DNA from: Candidatus Kryptoniota bacterium | GTDB lineage: Bacteria; Bacteroidota; Ignavibacteria; Kryptoniales; JAKASW01 | Direction of reading: 5' to 3' | Assembly (NCBI GenBank): GCA_024641705.1 | Contig: JAHECO010000028.1 | Location: forward strand, 1 to 50,580 | Length of the DNA stretch: 50,580 bases | In this document: in pieces, positions 19,370 to 27,062 of the stretch | How positions within the stretch are numbered: position 1 is the stretch's first letter | Layout of the letters: the number at the start of each line of letters is the position of its first letter | Made by a program: the position numbers and the translations under genes | The notes under the pieces: model-generated | Seen by the model: the letters and a program-made list of their open reading frames with translations, nothing else | The model's database searches: none | What the model was told of the DNA's origin: nothing

Positions 19370-21688
19370 TCAGAACCTGTAGCTCTTCATCACAATCGCT
19401 GCGTCCGTCGTGACGAAGGGCCGGCGCATTATGGAACCGGGGCGGGGGAATTCGGGTAGACCTCCGGCCTCAGGAAGTCCGGCCAAAGTGCAGACCGTCG
19501 TGAGGTTCAGCTCCTGGCCGGCGGGGAGGACGAGAGAAACGGTGCAGCCGGCCGCGGGAAACCCGTAGCAGTACAAGGTCCAATTGTCGAGCTTCCCCGT
19601 AGGAAAAATGGCGACCGAATCCGGAATGGGGTGGCCGTCGACCGAAGCGGAGATAACCTGAGAGCCTTTTGGTGAGTGGAGCATTATGGGAGTCCCGGCT
19701 TCCGGAGGCTTCACGAGCAGGGTCACCTCCTGTGCTCCACGATAGGCCGTATCTCCGAGCAATGTCACGGAAACCGGACGCACGGGAATGAGCGCCGCAC
19801 TGTTCGCCAGATCGGGCCTCCGCCTGCCGGGGAAGAAATCGGGAAGCGAATCAGGAGAGACAAAATGCTGCATGTACTGAGATGTCCATTCGTCGGTCGT
19901 GTCGTCGAACGATATCCAGTAAGCTCTCGAGTTGTCGAGGTCTATGGCATAGTCGATGCTGTCGGTTTTCGGATGGTGCGTATCCAGATGATGAGACATC
20001 AGCGCCACCGCACCTATCACCAGTGCGACAGCGAACGCGCTTACGGGAATAATCCACTTCTTGGGCGCAGAGACGATGGCCAGGTGCGGAAGCACGGTAC
20101 ACATCCCGAGGATCACGAGCACGACAATTGCGGTCGTCACTGCCGGCAGAAGGCCCATCAGGTAAAGGAGATAAACCGTCTGCGCCGTGAAATATACTCC
20201 CGGTACCGCACAGGCAAGAAGTGTCAGCAGCATCAGTGGGGACCTGAAGTCCGATTTTGGCGCGATGAAGAAAAGGAGCAGCGCCGACGAACTGAAGAGA
20301 AGGGGCCATTGAAAGATATATGCGCCGTGCGGGAGGTAAAATGTGGATATGACTGCCAGAACTAGCCACCAGAAGAGAGCGCCGGCCGCCATCTCTGACG
20401 AGCGGAAGAAGCCCCGCATGTAGATGAAGAATGTGGAGGTCGCCGCCAGCGCGAGTGATATCACGGCGAGCAGCAGCATTCCGTCGCCGTAGAACGCGTC
20501 GAAGAGGAAATAACCGGCTTCAGGATAAGAATTCCCGATCCCTTTCCACAGAAAAAAAGTTCCGACGGCAAGAATCACGACGGGGCCGAGCGGCAGGAGG
20601 ATGCTGATGAGTGATTTCCACAAACCGATCATCTTTCGTTTTACCCCGATGTATATCATCAGGAAAAAGAGGAGAGCGGCGACTGCGGAGATTGTCGAGA
20701 CATACGACGCGGGGTAGTAGAAGAAAGCGGGCCAGAAGAAATTAAAGTAAATATCGTTTCCTGAACCGGGGCCGGGCAGCGTAAGATTCCCGAATTGTTT
20801 CGTCAGCGAGAGTGCGTGAGAGCCGTCGTGTTGAATACTCCTTTCGTCGATGTTGGTATAGTTGTCCATCTCGCTGTGGTAGCGTTCGAGGTCTCCGATG
20901 AAAGCGAAGTTCATTCCCGACATCCCCTTCGCCTTCAACCAGGAAAAGTCCGTGTTGTTCGGGAGATGCTTGTAGCCGTCGTACATGAAAGACGTCGCCG
21001 CAATGTCAGATCCCGATTTTGCCATTTGTTCGATCAGCCACCCGTTTCCGTCGCTGGTCTCGAACATGAGGGAAGGTCCGCTCGTACCGCGGGCCTCGAA
21101 GTTGAGCGCGACGCCGACCTGCCGCAAAAGTGAATCGTTTCCGGCGATTGCCTGAGCTCCCATCATGCCGTTTTCTTCACCGTCGGTGAAGATGGCAATG
21201 ACATCGTTCTTGAGGGGATATGATGCTTTCAGGGCGCGAAGCGTTTCGAGGATTGTGGCTACGCCAGAACCATCGTCGCTCGCTCCCGGGCCGGTGGGGA
21301 CTGAATCGTAATGTGCCATCAGGAGGACGGCCCTGGAATTGTCCGAGCCCGTCAGGTGCGCGACGATGTTTATCACGGACGCGGCATAGTGGATGCCCAG
21401 GTAAGAACCAGTAACGACCGCAGTGTCCAGCCGGGGCTGAAGTCCCATCTCGGACAGTTGTTCCACTATGTAATCACGAACCTTGACGTTCTCCGGTGAT
21501 CCAAGAGGGTGAGGCGAAGCGGCAATGTCGCGGATGTAACCTGCCGCCCTATCGGCGGAGAAAAGAGAGTCCGGCGCCGTGGCCGGAAGGGGCTTCGGAG
21601 GTTGAAGATCGTAGATCGCGGTGGCCGCTATCCCCGCTATGAAGATGAAGGTCACTATTGCGGCTGTCAGGGGCTTGAGGTCGTTCAT
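19370..21688 (-). CDS. Membrane-bound M28 family zinc metallopeptidase
   Basis: 772 aa. An N-terminal membrane anchor (about 8-27) is followed by an M28 aminopeptidase-type domain. Its two-zinc site is readable: His126 in LMAHYDSVP, Asp138 in GASDDGSG, Glu171/Glu172 in DGEENG (catalytic base and ligand), Glu198 in NFEARGTSGP and His271 in RYHSEMDNY. After residue 320 come eight or nine hydrophobic helices and then a C-terminal soluble domain of about 200 aa. This plan, peptidase then multi-pass membrane region then luminal domain, is that of the ERMP1/Pff1-like M28 branch. The peptidase domain should face the periplasm. It probably trims peptides; the exact specificity is not visible. Confidence 0.9.
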   Translation of the reverse strand: MNDLKPLTAAIVTFIFIAGIAATAIYDLQPPKPLPATAPDSLFSADRAAGYIRDIAASPHPLGSPENVKVRDYIVEQLSEMGLQPRLDTAVVTGSYLGIHYAASVINIVAHLTGSDNSRAVLLMAHYDSVPTGPGASDDGSGVATILETLRALKASYPLKNDVIAIFTDGEENGMMGAQAIAGNDSLLRQVGVALNFEARGTSGPSLMFETSDGNGWLIEQMAKSGSDIAATSFMYDGYKHLPNNTDFSWLKAKGMSGMNFAFIGDLERYHSEMDNYTNIDERSIQHDGSHALSLTKQFGNLTLPGPGSGNDIYFNFFWPAFFYYPASYVSTISAVAALLFFLMIYIGVKRKMIGLWKSLISILLPLGPVVILAVGTFFLWKGIGNSYPEAGYFLFDAFYGDGMLLLAVISLALAATSTFFIYMRGFFRSSEMAAGALFWWLVLAVISTFYLPHGAYIFQWPLLFSSSALLLFFIAPKSDFRSPLMLLTLLACAVPGVYFTAQTVYLLYLMGLLPAVTTAIVVLVILGMCTVLPHLAIVSAPKKWIIPVSAFAVALVIGAVALMSHHLDTHHPKTDSIDYAIDLDNSRAYWISFDDTTDEWTSQYMQHFVSPDSLPDFFPGRRRPDLANSAALIPVRPVSVTLLGDTAYRGAQEVTLLVKPPEAGTPIMLHSPKGSQVISASVDGHPIPDSVAIFPTGKLDNWTLYCYGFPAAGCTVSLVLPAGQELNLTTVCTLAGLPEAGGLPEFPRPGSIMRRPFVTTDAAIVMKSYRF

Positions 21689-21824
21689 ATCAGAATTGCA
21701 TCAGTTTAGCAAATATGACCGTGAAATCACAGGAGTTTCTGGTAAGCTTTCCCATACATCGGGAGACAAGTTCCCGCTCTTGCGGGGTGCCCGCAGCGGA
21801 ATTTTCCGTCCTCCGGATGCCGGC

Positions 21825-22445
21825 TCAGTCGAAGTCGGTCTGGAGTCCGGGGTTGCGGTAGTGTTCGAAGAATCTTCTTATCTGGTTCGCGGTTGTGCGG
21901 GCAGCCGAGAGAGCCGGAATGCCGGCCTCGTCGAAGAAGTCGACGCCGTCGGTCTCAAGGCTTGTCTTCTTTTCCCCTCCTTTCAACTCACAGAGGAAGA
22001 AGAGCTTGTAAATATGGTATGGGTGGGGGGGAGTGTGCCCTTGTTTGACTCGATCGTAAACGGCGAGGACTTTCACGGTCTCCACTTCGAAGCCGGATTC
22101 CTCGAAGACTTCACGTCCCACCGACTCCGAAGGAGTCTCGTTGGGGTCGGCCCATCCACCGGGCAGAGTCCAGCCGCCGTCTGATTTCTCTCTGACGAGA
22201 AGTATCTTATCGTCTTTGAATACCACCCCGCGGACATCGACACGCGGCGTCGCATATCCTTCGACATCTTTGAACAGGTCCTTGACATATGCGAGATCGG
22301 CGTCGGAATTCGAGGCCATCATCTCCGCGGCGATATCCATTACGTGCCTGTACCGTTCGACCTCGTATTCGTTTCCGGCAAAGGTCAATCCGTTTTGCGC
22401 GATTGCCTGCAGGCTCTTCGCCCACTCAAGCCATTTCGGTCCCAT
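21825..22445 (-). CDS. Nudix hydrolase with N-terminal helical domain
   Basis: 206 aa. The complete Nudix box runs over residues 97-119: Gly97, Glu103, Arg111-Glu112 and Glu115-Glu116, with the pattern GWADPNETPSESVGREVFEE. These residues bind Mg2+ and cleave nucleoside-diphosphate-X compounds. Before it is a 65-residue helical extension starting WLEWAKSLQAIAQNGL, recognised from Nudix proteins related to ADP-ribose or NADH pyrophosphatases of Firmicutes and Bacteroidota (the Nudix_N2 type). The substrate is probably a nucleotide sugar or dinucleotide, by family. It is preceded by the ABC permease on the same strand with a 24-nt gap, so it is likely the last gene of that transcript. Confidence 0.92.
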   Translation of the reverse strand: MGPKWLEWAKSLQAIAQNGLTFAGNEYEVERYRHVMDIAAEMMASNSDADLAYVKDLFKDVEGYATPRVDVRGVVFKDDKILLVREKSDGGWTLPGGWADPNETPSESVGREVFEESGFEVETVKVLAVYDRVKQGHTPPHPYHIYKLFFLCELKGGEKKTSLETDGVDFFDEAGIPALSAARTTANQIRRFFEHYRNPGLQTDFD

Positions 22446-22469
22446 GTTCCTCCTTGTTAAGTTGGCGGT

Positions 22470-23219
22470 TCAGGCCTGGATCCTCTCGAACAGCCTGCTA
22501 CCCAGGCCGAGCAGCAGAACTGTAAGGACTGAAAGGACGAGCATGTCTGTGGTCATACCGAACACTGACTCGGAGCCGAGGAATGAATACCTCAGGCCAT
22601 CCACGCCGTAACTGAGCGGGTCTAGCGACGCGATCACATCCATGACTCTCGGGAGCCCTTCGAGGGGGAACAGCGCGCCCGAGAGAAAGAAGATCGGCAT
22701 GACGAGGAAGTTCATGATCAACTGAAATCCCTGCATGTCCTCCATAGTAGATGCAAGCCCAATCCCTAGCGATGTAAAAAGGATTGCGACGAGGAACACG
22801 ACCAGCGCACCGAGGGGGAGGAGGATGAGGTTATGAGGTCTGAACCCGACGAGAAGAGTCAGCACGAAGACAATCACTCCCTGTATTGCGGCGACCGTCG
22901 CTCCGCCGAGGGTCTTGCCGAGCATGATCTGAAGACGGGAGACAGGAGCTACCATCGTTTCCTTCAAGAAACCGAACTGCCTGTCCCATATTAGGTCTAT
23001 CCCGGAGAAGATCGCCGTGAAGAGCACACTCATGAGGATGATTCCCGGTGCAAGGAACTGCATGTAATTTCCGGCTCCCGCTTTCTTGAATATCGCGCCG
23101 AAGCCGAATCCAAACGCGAGCAGGAACAAAAGCGGTTGTCCGAGTGATCCTATGATCCTGGATTTCGACCTGAAGTATTTCTTGAGCTGTCTCAGCCACA
23201 TTATGTAGATTACGTTCAC
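22470..23219 (-). CDS. ABC-2 type transporter permease (DrrB-like)
   Basis: 249 aa with six hydrophobic segments and the ABC-2 membrane-protein pattern: an N-terminal coupling region WLRQLKKYFRSKSRI, then helices, with LAPGIILMSVLFTAIFSG and a C-terminal FLSGALFPLEGLPRVM segment followed by DPLSYGVDGLRY. This is the permease of an exporter whose ATPase is the gene just upstream (23402-24223). The family exports drugs, polysaccharides or lipids; the cargo cannot be told. The start is GTG 23219 with only a weak AAAGG about 14 nt away. Between the pair lies about 180 nt holding an octamer repeat array, so translation is not coupled. Confidence 0.9.
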   Translation of the reverse strand: MNVIYIMWLRQLKKYFRSKSRIIGSLGQPLLFLLAFGFGFGAIFKKAGAGNYMQFLAPGIILMSVLFTAIFSGIDLIWDRQFGFLKETMVAPVSRLQIMLGKTLGGATVAAIQGVIVFVLTLLVGFRPHNLILLPLGALVVFLVAILFTSLGIGLASTMEDMQGFQLIMNFLVMPIFFLSGALFPLEGLPRVMDVIASLDPLSYGVDGLRYSFLGSESVFGMTTDMLVLSVLTVLLLGLGSRLFERIQA

Positions 23220-23366
23220 GGAGGTATCTAGCCTTTCTCTGGAAAATGCAGTTGTTCATGTCTTTGGTAGCGAAGTGGAGCAGGGAAAACGGAGAACGGA
23301 GATGGGAGGCCGGACACCGGAAAGGGGGAAGCATTTGAACCATGCTCCGGCGTATTCTCGATCAAT

Positions 23367-23406
23367 CCAATAATCCAACGATCCATTATTCCACCATTCC
23401 CTCATC
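23367..23406. repeat. Octamer-periodic array, locus 1
   Basis: Successive 8-nt units CCAATAAT, CCAACGAT, CCATTATT, CCACCATT and the degenerate CCCTCATC follow one another from 23367. They share CCA at the start and AT or ATT at the end. The last unit runs into the stop codon of the ABC ATPase gene (23402-23404 on the + strand). The same 8-nt periodicity occurs at 31253, 31847 and 37300. Confidence 0.75.
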
Positions 23407-24223
23407 TTCTCCTTCCCGCCCACAGGCGTCCCATCCTTCTCATCCGGTCGAGGCTGCTCGCCTCCTCTTCACGGATCTTGTGGCCTGTCAAGTTCAGGAA
23501 TGCATCTTCGAGTGTATCCGCGTTCGTCCGGCTTTTCAATTCGCTCCCCGTTCCCATTGCGACGATCTTGCCGTGGTCTATGACGGCTATCCGTTCAGCA
23601 ACACGGTCGGCCTCCTCCATGTAATGCGTGGTGAAGAAGACGGTCATGCCTTCCTTCTGGTTTATGTCCTTCACGTAGCTCCACATGTGGTTTCGGGTTT
23701 GCGGATCGAGTCCGAGGGTCGGTTCATCGAGGAAGAGGATGGTCGGATGGTGAAGCAGCCCTCTGGCAATTTCCAGTCTGCGCTTCATTCCGCCGGAGAA
23801 GGTCTTCACCAGGTCATTTCTCCTGTCCCACAGCTCGACAAACTGCAGGAGTTCCTCTATCCGACTGCCCCTGATGTCCTTGGGGACTCCGTAACAGACG
23901 GCGTGGAACTGCATGTTTTCCAGCGCCGTGAGGTCGTCGTCGAGGCTTGGGTCCTGGAACACTATGCCGAGCGATTTCCTGACGCCGTCTTTATTGCGTG
24001 CCGGGTCGAAACTGTTCAGGACTATCTTTCCGCTTGTCGGGTGAAGCAGGGTCGTCAGCATCTTTATGGTCGTCGACTTGCCGGCACCGTTCGGTCCGAG
24101 GAATGCGAATATTTCCCCTTTTTTAACATTGAAAGATATGTTGTCGACGGCGGTGAAATCCCCGAATTTCTTCACCAGTTCCGAGACTGTAATGATATCT
24201 GTACTGTTCTGGATTACGTTCAA
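23402..24223 (-). CDS. ABC transporter ATP-binding protein (DrrA-like)
   Basis: 273 aa. All ATPase motifs are intact: Walker A GPNGAGKST (about 43-51), Q-loop Gln90, signature FSGGMKRRLE (about 142-151), Walker B ILFLDEPTLGLD (about 162-173) and the H-loop in TTHYMEEADR. The C-terminal extension SSLDRMRRMGRLWAGRRR is strongly basic. It is the energising subunit for the DrrB-like permease encoded next. Such two-gene exporters usually work as two ATPases plus two permeases in the inner membrane. It starts 111 nt after the small 83-aa gene, and a perfect 13-nt dyad lies in that gap. Confidence 0.95.
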   Translation of the reverse strand: MNVIQNSTDIITVSELVKKFGDFTAVDNISFNVKKGEIFAFLGPNGAGKSTTIKMLTTLLHPTSGKIVLNSFDPARNKDGVRKSLGIVFQDPSLDDDLTALENMQFHAVCYGVPKDIRGSRIEELLQFVELWDRRNDLVKTFSGGMKRRLEIARGLLHHPTILFLDEPTLGLDPQTRNHMWSYVKDINQKEGMTVFFTTHYMEEADRVAERIAVIDHGKIVAMGTGSELKSRTNADTLEDAFLNLTGHKIREEEASSLDRMRRMGRLWAGRRR

Positions 24224-24293
24224 GTGTTGTTCCTTAGAATAGAGGCCTTTTTAATCCTATTAGACTCTTTATTGGAGAAACTGGTTCGAATTT

Positions 24294-24306
24294 GTTTCGC
24301 CGAAAC
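24294..24306. promoter_or_regulatory. Short perfect dyad upstream of the ABC exporter
   Basis: GTTTCG-C-CGAAAC, six-base arms around one base, lies about 70 nt before the ATPase start codon on the minus strand. Its position between two genes and its symmetry would suit an operator for a dimeric repressor. No recognisable -35/-10 pair was found next to it, so this is only a candidate. Confidence 0.25.
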
Positions 24307-24334
24307 ACGAATGCCCATAGACTTCATCTCGCAT

Positions 24335-24586
24335 TCAGTCCGTCAATTCTTCGCAGAAGAAACCTTGCCTGGCAACTTCTTCAACAATCGCGGTGAAGGG
24401 AATGTTCTCACATTCGACACGCAGGACCTTGTCGCAATCCTCGAGGTCTATCGTGCATCCGCGCATTCCGGGAAGTTTAAGCAGGGACCCTTTGACGCGG
24501 TTGAAATCGGCTTTCTTGCTCAGATTTGTCCTGAAGATGAATAAGTCGGGTTGTCGTGTCCGTGTGTCGTAAGCAGATGTTTGCAT
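24335..24586 (-). CDS. Small HMA-fold-like protein lacking the CxxC motif
   Basis: 83 aa with a strong ribosome binding site (GGAGG about 8 nt before ATG 24586). The order of predicted elements, strand DLFIFRTNL, helix KADFNRVKGSLLKL, strand MRGCTIDLED, strand KVLRVECEN, helix IPFTAIVEEVARQG, strand FFCEEL, is the beta-alpha-beta-beta-alpha-beta layout of ferredoxin-like heavy-metal-associated (HMA) domains, including the central pattern (valine/leucine strand, PGM turn) seen in copper chaperones. The metal-binding CxxC expected in the first loop is absent (TNLSKKAD instead). It may be a protein-interaction relative, not a metal carrier. It lies between the bactofilin operon and the ABC exporter, on the same strand. 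Confidence 0.65.
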   Translation of the reverse strand: MQTSAYDTRTRQPDLFIFRTNLSKKADFNRVKGSLLKLPGMRGCTIDLEDCDKVLRVECENIPFTAIVEEVARQGFFCEELTD

Positions 24587-24687
24587 CTCTTTTCCTCCTT
24601 TATCCTGTAGGTCTGAAAACTAATTGCAGCCGCGCGCCGGATCCCGGCTACTACATATGACGAGCGGGCATAGGGCAATATTTTCCT

Positions 24688-24721
24688 ACGCCGGTATTCT
24701 TCAGCCGTTCATCGCCGGCGT
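24688..24721 (-). terminator. Hairpin downstream of the bactofilin operon
   Basis: Seven-base perfect arms ACGCCGG and CCGGCGT enclose 20 nt, starting about 10 nt after the stop of the last bactofilin gene. The sequence after the stem on the minus strand is AGGAAAATATT with no T-run, so it is a weak terminator candidate or a 3'-end stabilising structure. Confidence 0.35.
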
Positions 24722-24731
24722 TTACTTCCCG

Positions 24732-25475
24732 TCATTTGACCTTCTTTTCCGTCTTGACTATCGATCTTCCGTGGCAGTGGAAGCTCGATTTATACTCGAC
24801 GAGCTCTATCTCGCAGCCCGGACCTATGACGATGTGTTTGGCGCGGACTACTCTTGCCTTGGTATGCTCGATATGGATATCGTCCCCCTCGATCGTGTCG
24901 GCTACGAGCTTGCCGGACATGTAATCCGGCGGAAGAAAGAGCGACTTGAGTATCTCGCTGATTCTTGCCGCGTTGCCCCTGTGCACGCTGATCGTTTCAC
25001 CGCCGATTTCCGCAACCCTGCACCTGCTGTGGAGCTTGAGATCGACATGCTCGGCATTCAGCAGCCCGTCGACAACGAGCGGGCCCGTCGAGGAGAATCG
25101 CTCCGCTTCGCAGTTCTTCTTGACAGTCAGGTAACCCCTGGCTCTCATCTCCCCGGCAGAAATGCTTTCCCTGACCTCCAATCCTCCGCGTACCACGATA
25201 GTGTCTGCCTTCAGGCTCCCTTTGGTATCCACGTTCCCCGCGATGCGGATGTCTCTGGATGTCACGGAGCCGGAAACGGATGTGGAGCCGACAGTTTTGA
25301 AGATCTCTGCTTTCAGGTTGCCGTTGATCCTGGAATTGCCGACACATTTCAGCGTGATGCAGTCCAGATCCCCCTCTATTTCGCCGTCGCCGACGATGAG
25401 CGCTTCGCTGAAGTATCCGCCCGGGGAATTCGAATTTCCGACGATCTTTAACGGCTTTCTGGTTTCATGTTTCAT
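24732..25475 (-). CDS. Bactofilin-like polymer-forming protein (second of the pair)
   Basis: 247 aa from ATG 25475. The frame is open further upstream, but that part overlaps the previous gene; the start at MKHETRKPLKIVG begins the recognisable fold. The body is a run of short beta-helix turns (pattern hydrophobic-x-G-x-G-x-I-x-G), for example DGEIEGDLDCITLKCVGNSRINGNL and GNVDTKGSLKADTIVVRGGL, as in bactofilins, which self-assemble into nucleotide-independent filaments. The C-terminal third adds a non-repeat part containing a GDDIHIEHTKARVVR segment, and the same arrangement is seen in the paralogue just upstream. It is closest in plan to the YhbE/YhbF type of Bacillus. It lies 19 nt downstream of its paralogue, in an operon with the YhbD-like regulator. 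Confidence 0.85.
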   Translation of the reverse strand: MKHETRKPLKIVGNSNSPGGYFSEALIVGDGEIEGDLDCITLKCVGNSRINGNLKAEIFKTVGSTSVSGSVTSRDIRIAGNVDTKGSLKADTIVVRGGLEVRESISAGEMRARGYLTVKKNCEAERFSSTGPLVVDGLLNAEHVDLKLHSRCRVAEIGGETISVHRGNAARISEILKSLFLPPDYMSGKLVADTIEGDDIHIEHTKARVVRAKHIVIGPGCEIELVEYKSSFHCHGRSIVKTEKKVK

Positions 25476-25494
25476 CGGTTTAGCCCGTTCCTCT

Positions 25495-26181
25495 TTAAAT
25501 CTTCCTGCTTTCCTTGACTTTCGCGTCGGATGTTGTGTCGAGTGTGTGTTTATACTCCACGACGTCGACCCGGCATCCCGCACCGATCTTGACGTTCCCT
25601 CCGCGCACCATCTTGGCGGTGGTATCCTCGATGAAGATCTCGTCGCCTTCGATGGTGTCGACGGACAAGCCCCGCTTCCACATTAGCCCGGGGAATACGG
25701 AGTCGATGAAGTCCCTCAGGCCGAAGGCCCTTCCTCTGCGGATCTCTATCTTCTCTCCGCCGATCTCCCTTGCAGCGCAACTTCCGTATATGTCGATCTC
25801 GACCTTTCCCGAGTTCAGGAGTCCGCCGATCGTGAAACTGCCGGCCGACTTGAAAAGTTCAGCGCCCAGGTCGTGACTGATCCTCAGCGCGCCGCGATTC
25901 TCAATCCGCTCAGCGGTGAGTTTTCCCCTGACTTCCGCCATGCCGTCAACTATTATGTCGCCGGCTTTCAGGTCGCCGCCGATCTCCGATTTGCCGGCAA
26001 CCCTGACGGACCGGGCTTCCACATTGCCGCTGATGCAGCCGAGCCCGTTTATCTGAAGGTCTGTGCACTCGAGGTCGCCGTTGATTTCGCCCTTGCCGTT
26101 TATCTGGACGAGGTTGAAACTGCCGCCCGACGAACTGCCGAGCCCGTTTATCCTCAGATCCGCTTTTACCTGCTTAACCAT
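25495..26181 (-). CDS. Bactofilin-like polymer-forming protein (first of the pair)
   Basis: 228 aa from ATG 26181 (MVKQVKADLRING). The in-frame ATG at 26196 is rejected because its ATGGAGGA supplies the Shine-Dalgarno sequence about 7 nt before 26181. The opening GLGSSSGGSFNLVQINGKGEING matches the YhbE-type bactofilin entry, with a Ser-rich turn leading into beta-helix rungs. Rungs continue to about residue 130, then the GEKIEIRRGRAFGLRDF region and a C-terminal IEGDEIFIEDTTAKMVRGG segment shared with the next gene. The two proteins are clear paralogues and may co-polymerise. The stop of the YhbD-like gene falls 2 nt before this start, so translation is likely coupled. In Bacillus subtilis the YhbE and YhbF bactofilins (BacE, BacF) affect motility; no flagellar gene is visible here. 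Confidence 0.87.
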   Translation of the reverse strand: MVKQVKADLRINGLGSSSGGSFNLVQINGKGEINGDLECTDLQINGLGCISGNVEARSVRVAGKSEIGGDLKAGDIIVDGMAEVRGKLTAERIENRGALRISHDLGAELFKSAGSFTIGGLLNSGKVEIDIYGSCAAREIGGEKIEIRRGRAFGLRDFIDSVFPGLMWKRGLSVDTIEGDEIFIEDTTAKMVRGGNVKIGAGCRVDVVEYKHTLDTTSDAKVKESRKI

Positions 26182-26182
26182 C

Positions 26183-26818
26183 TTACAGTCCTCCATTGAC
26201 CAGTTTAGTTTTCAGTTCCTCGATGGAAGATGTGACGCTGAGGCGGCCTGCCACCCTGGTCGCGTCGTCGAAATAGATCTGCTGCGGCGCCGTAACGAGA
26301 AGGCATGTTGATACGCCAAGCTTGCGGAGGAATATCACGTCGCAGTGCTGACCCTCAAACGAGGCGAAATGTTCCTTGAGAGTGCTCAGCAGTATTTTTC
26401 CTTCTTCGCCGCTGATGTTGCCCGACTGCAGCATCTTGTCGAGGAGATAGACAAACAGGACGTCGCCGAAAGCGAAAGCATCGCCTTTACCGGACACACT
26501 CTCATACAACTCGAGCGCAGCGGACGACACGATCTTTCCGTCGGCGAGGGCGGACCTGGAGACCTGCAGGTCAGTGGGGGTAGGGGAGAGGATGTCCGCG
26601 AGTTCATCAAGCGAGGCATCCTCTTTCATGTTCTTGATCTTCGCGATGCGGTCCAGAATTCTGTCGCGGGGAAAGAATGTCTCCTGGCCAGTGAAGGTAG
26701 ACTTGCGGACGAACCACTCCTCGGGTATCAACAACTTGCGCTTCCATCTGTAAAGCTGGCCGTACGAGATCCCGGTCAGTTCCAGGAGGTCTTTCTTCGA
26801 AATCAGTTCATTTTCCAT
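26183..26818 (-). CDS. YhbD-like (DUF4004) protein with MerR-type helix-turn-helix
   Basis: 211 aa from ATG 26818, set by GAGGTGAT about 5 nt upstream; the longer in-frame extension crosses the promoter. Residues 5-60 (ISKKDLLELTGISYGQLYRWKRKLLIPEEWFVRKS) form a MerR-type winged helix, with the conserved FFPRDRILDRI after it. The rest is the helical DUF4004 domain typical of Bacillus YhbD. Unlike full MerR regulators it lacks an obvious Cys-based sensor, and Cys192-type residues are not clustered. The gene order YhbD-like, bactofilin, bactofilin equals the yhbD-yhbE-yhbF order. It is probably a regulator of its own operon, or a partner that links the filaments to transcription (inference). 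Confidence 0.85.
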   Translation of the reverse strand: MENELISKKDLLELTGISYGQLYRWKRKLLIPEEWFVRKSTFTGQETFFPRDRILDRIAKIKNMKEDASLDELADILSPTPTDLQVSRSALADGKIVSSAALELYESVSGKGDAFAFGDVLFVYLLDKMLQSGNISGEEGKILLSTLKEHFASFEGQHCDVIFLRKLGVSTCLLVTAPQQIYFDDATRVAGRLSVTSSIEELKTKLVNGGL

Positions 26819-26837
26819 ATCAATCACCTCGGCGTTA

Positions 26838-26866
26838 ATATAACAGAACACTGTTACGTTGTCAAT
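26838..26866 (-). promoter_or_regulatory. Consensus promoter of the bactofilin operon with dyad operator in the spacer
   Basis: On the minus strand TTGACA (26866-26861) is followed by exactly 17 nt and TATATT (26843-26838), about 20 nt before the YhbD-like start codon. The spacer carries the perfect dyad TAACAG-tgtt-CTGTTA (26857-26842), which overlaps the -10 by two bases. MerR-type activators are known to bind dyads inside promoter spacers, and the first gene encodes a MerR-type helix-turn-helix, so self-regulation is a reasonable inference. Confidence 0.65.
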
Positions 26867-27002
26867 AGCTAAATTTGAGCGCAATTCGTTGTTATTGCTA
26901 GCGTCTGAATATCTTGATAGAACAAGCATCGTTTTCACGCAAGAATATGGATATAGATTTCGTCCAAATTGCAGCGTAATTGAGGCTTATTGGAAGTGGA
27001 AC

Positions 27003-27031
27003 TTGATTCTTGTAGAAGAAGACGATATTCT
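27003..27031 (+). promoter_or_regulatory. Possible promoter of the DUF362/polyferredoxin genes
   Basis: TTGATT (27003-27008), 17 nt, then TATTCT (27026-27031), ending about 30 nt before the GTG start. The spacing is ideal and the boxes are moderately good. It is the best candidate in the 244-nt region between this gene and the divergent bactofilin operon. Confidence 0.35.
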
Positions 27032-27062
27032 CAAGCTGTATGCAAAACAAAGGAGGCTGTCT

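Noticed and set aside
23342-24544. 400-codon open frame on the + strand
   Set aside because: Antisense to the ABC ATPase and the 83-aa gene, whose motifs are intact; no domain or ribosome binding site in the + frame.
24624-25451. 275-codon open frame on the + strand
   Set aside because: Antisense to the bactofilin gene; no recognisable features.
26859-27062. 68-residue N-terminal extension of the DUF362 gene
   Set aside because: It crosses the promoter region and lacks a ribosome binding site, while GTG 27063 has AAAGGAGG and begins a Tat-like signal.
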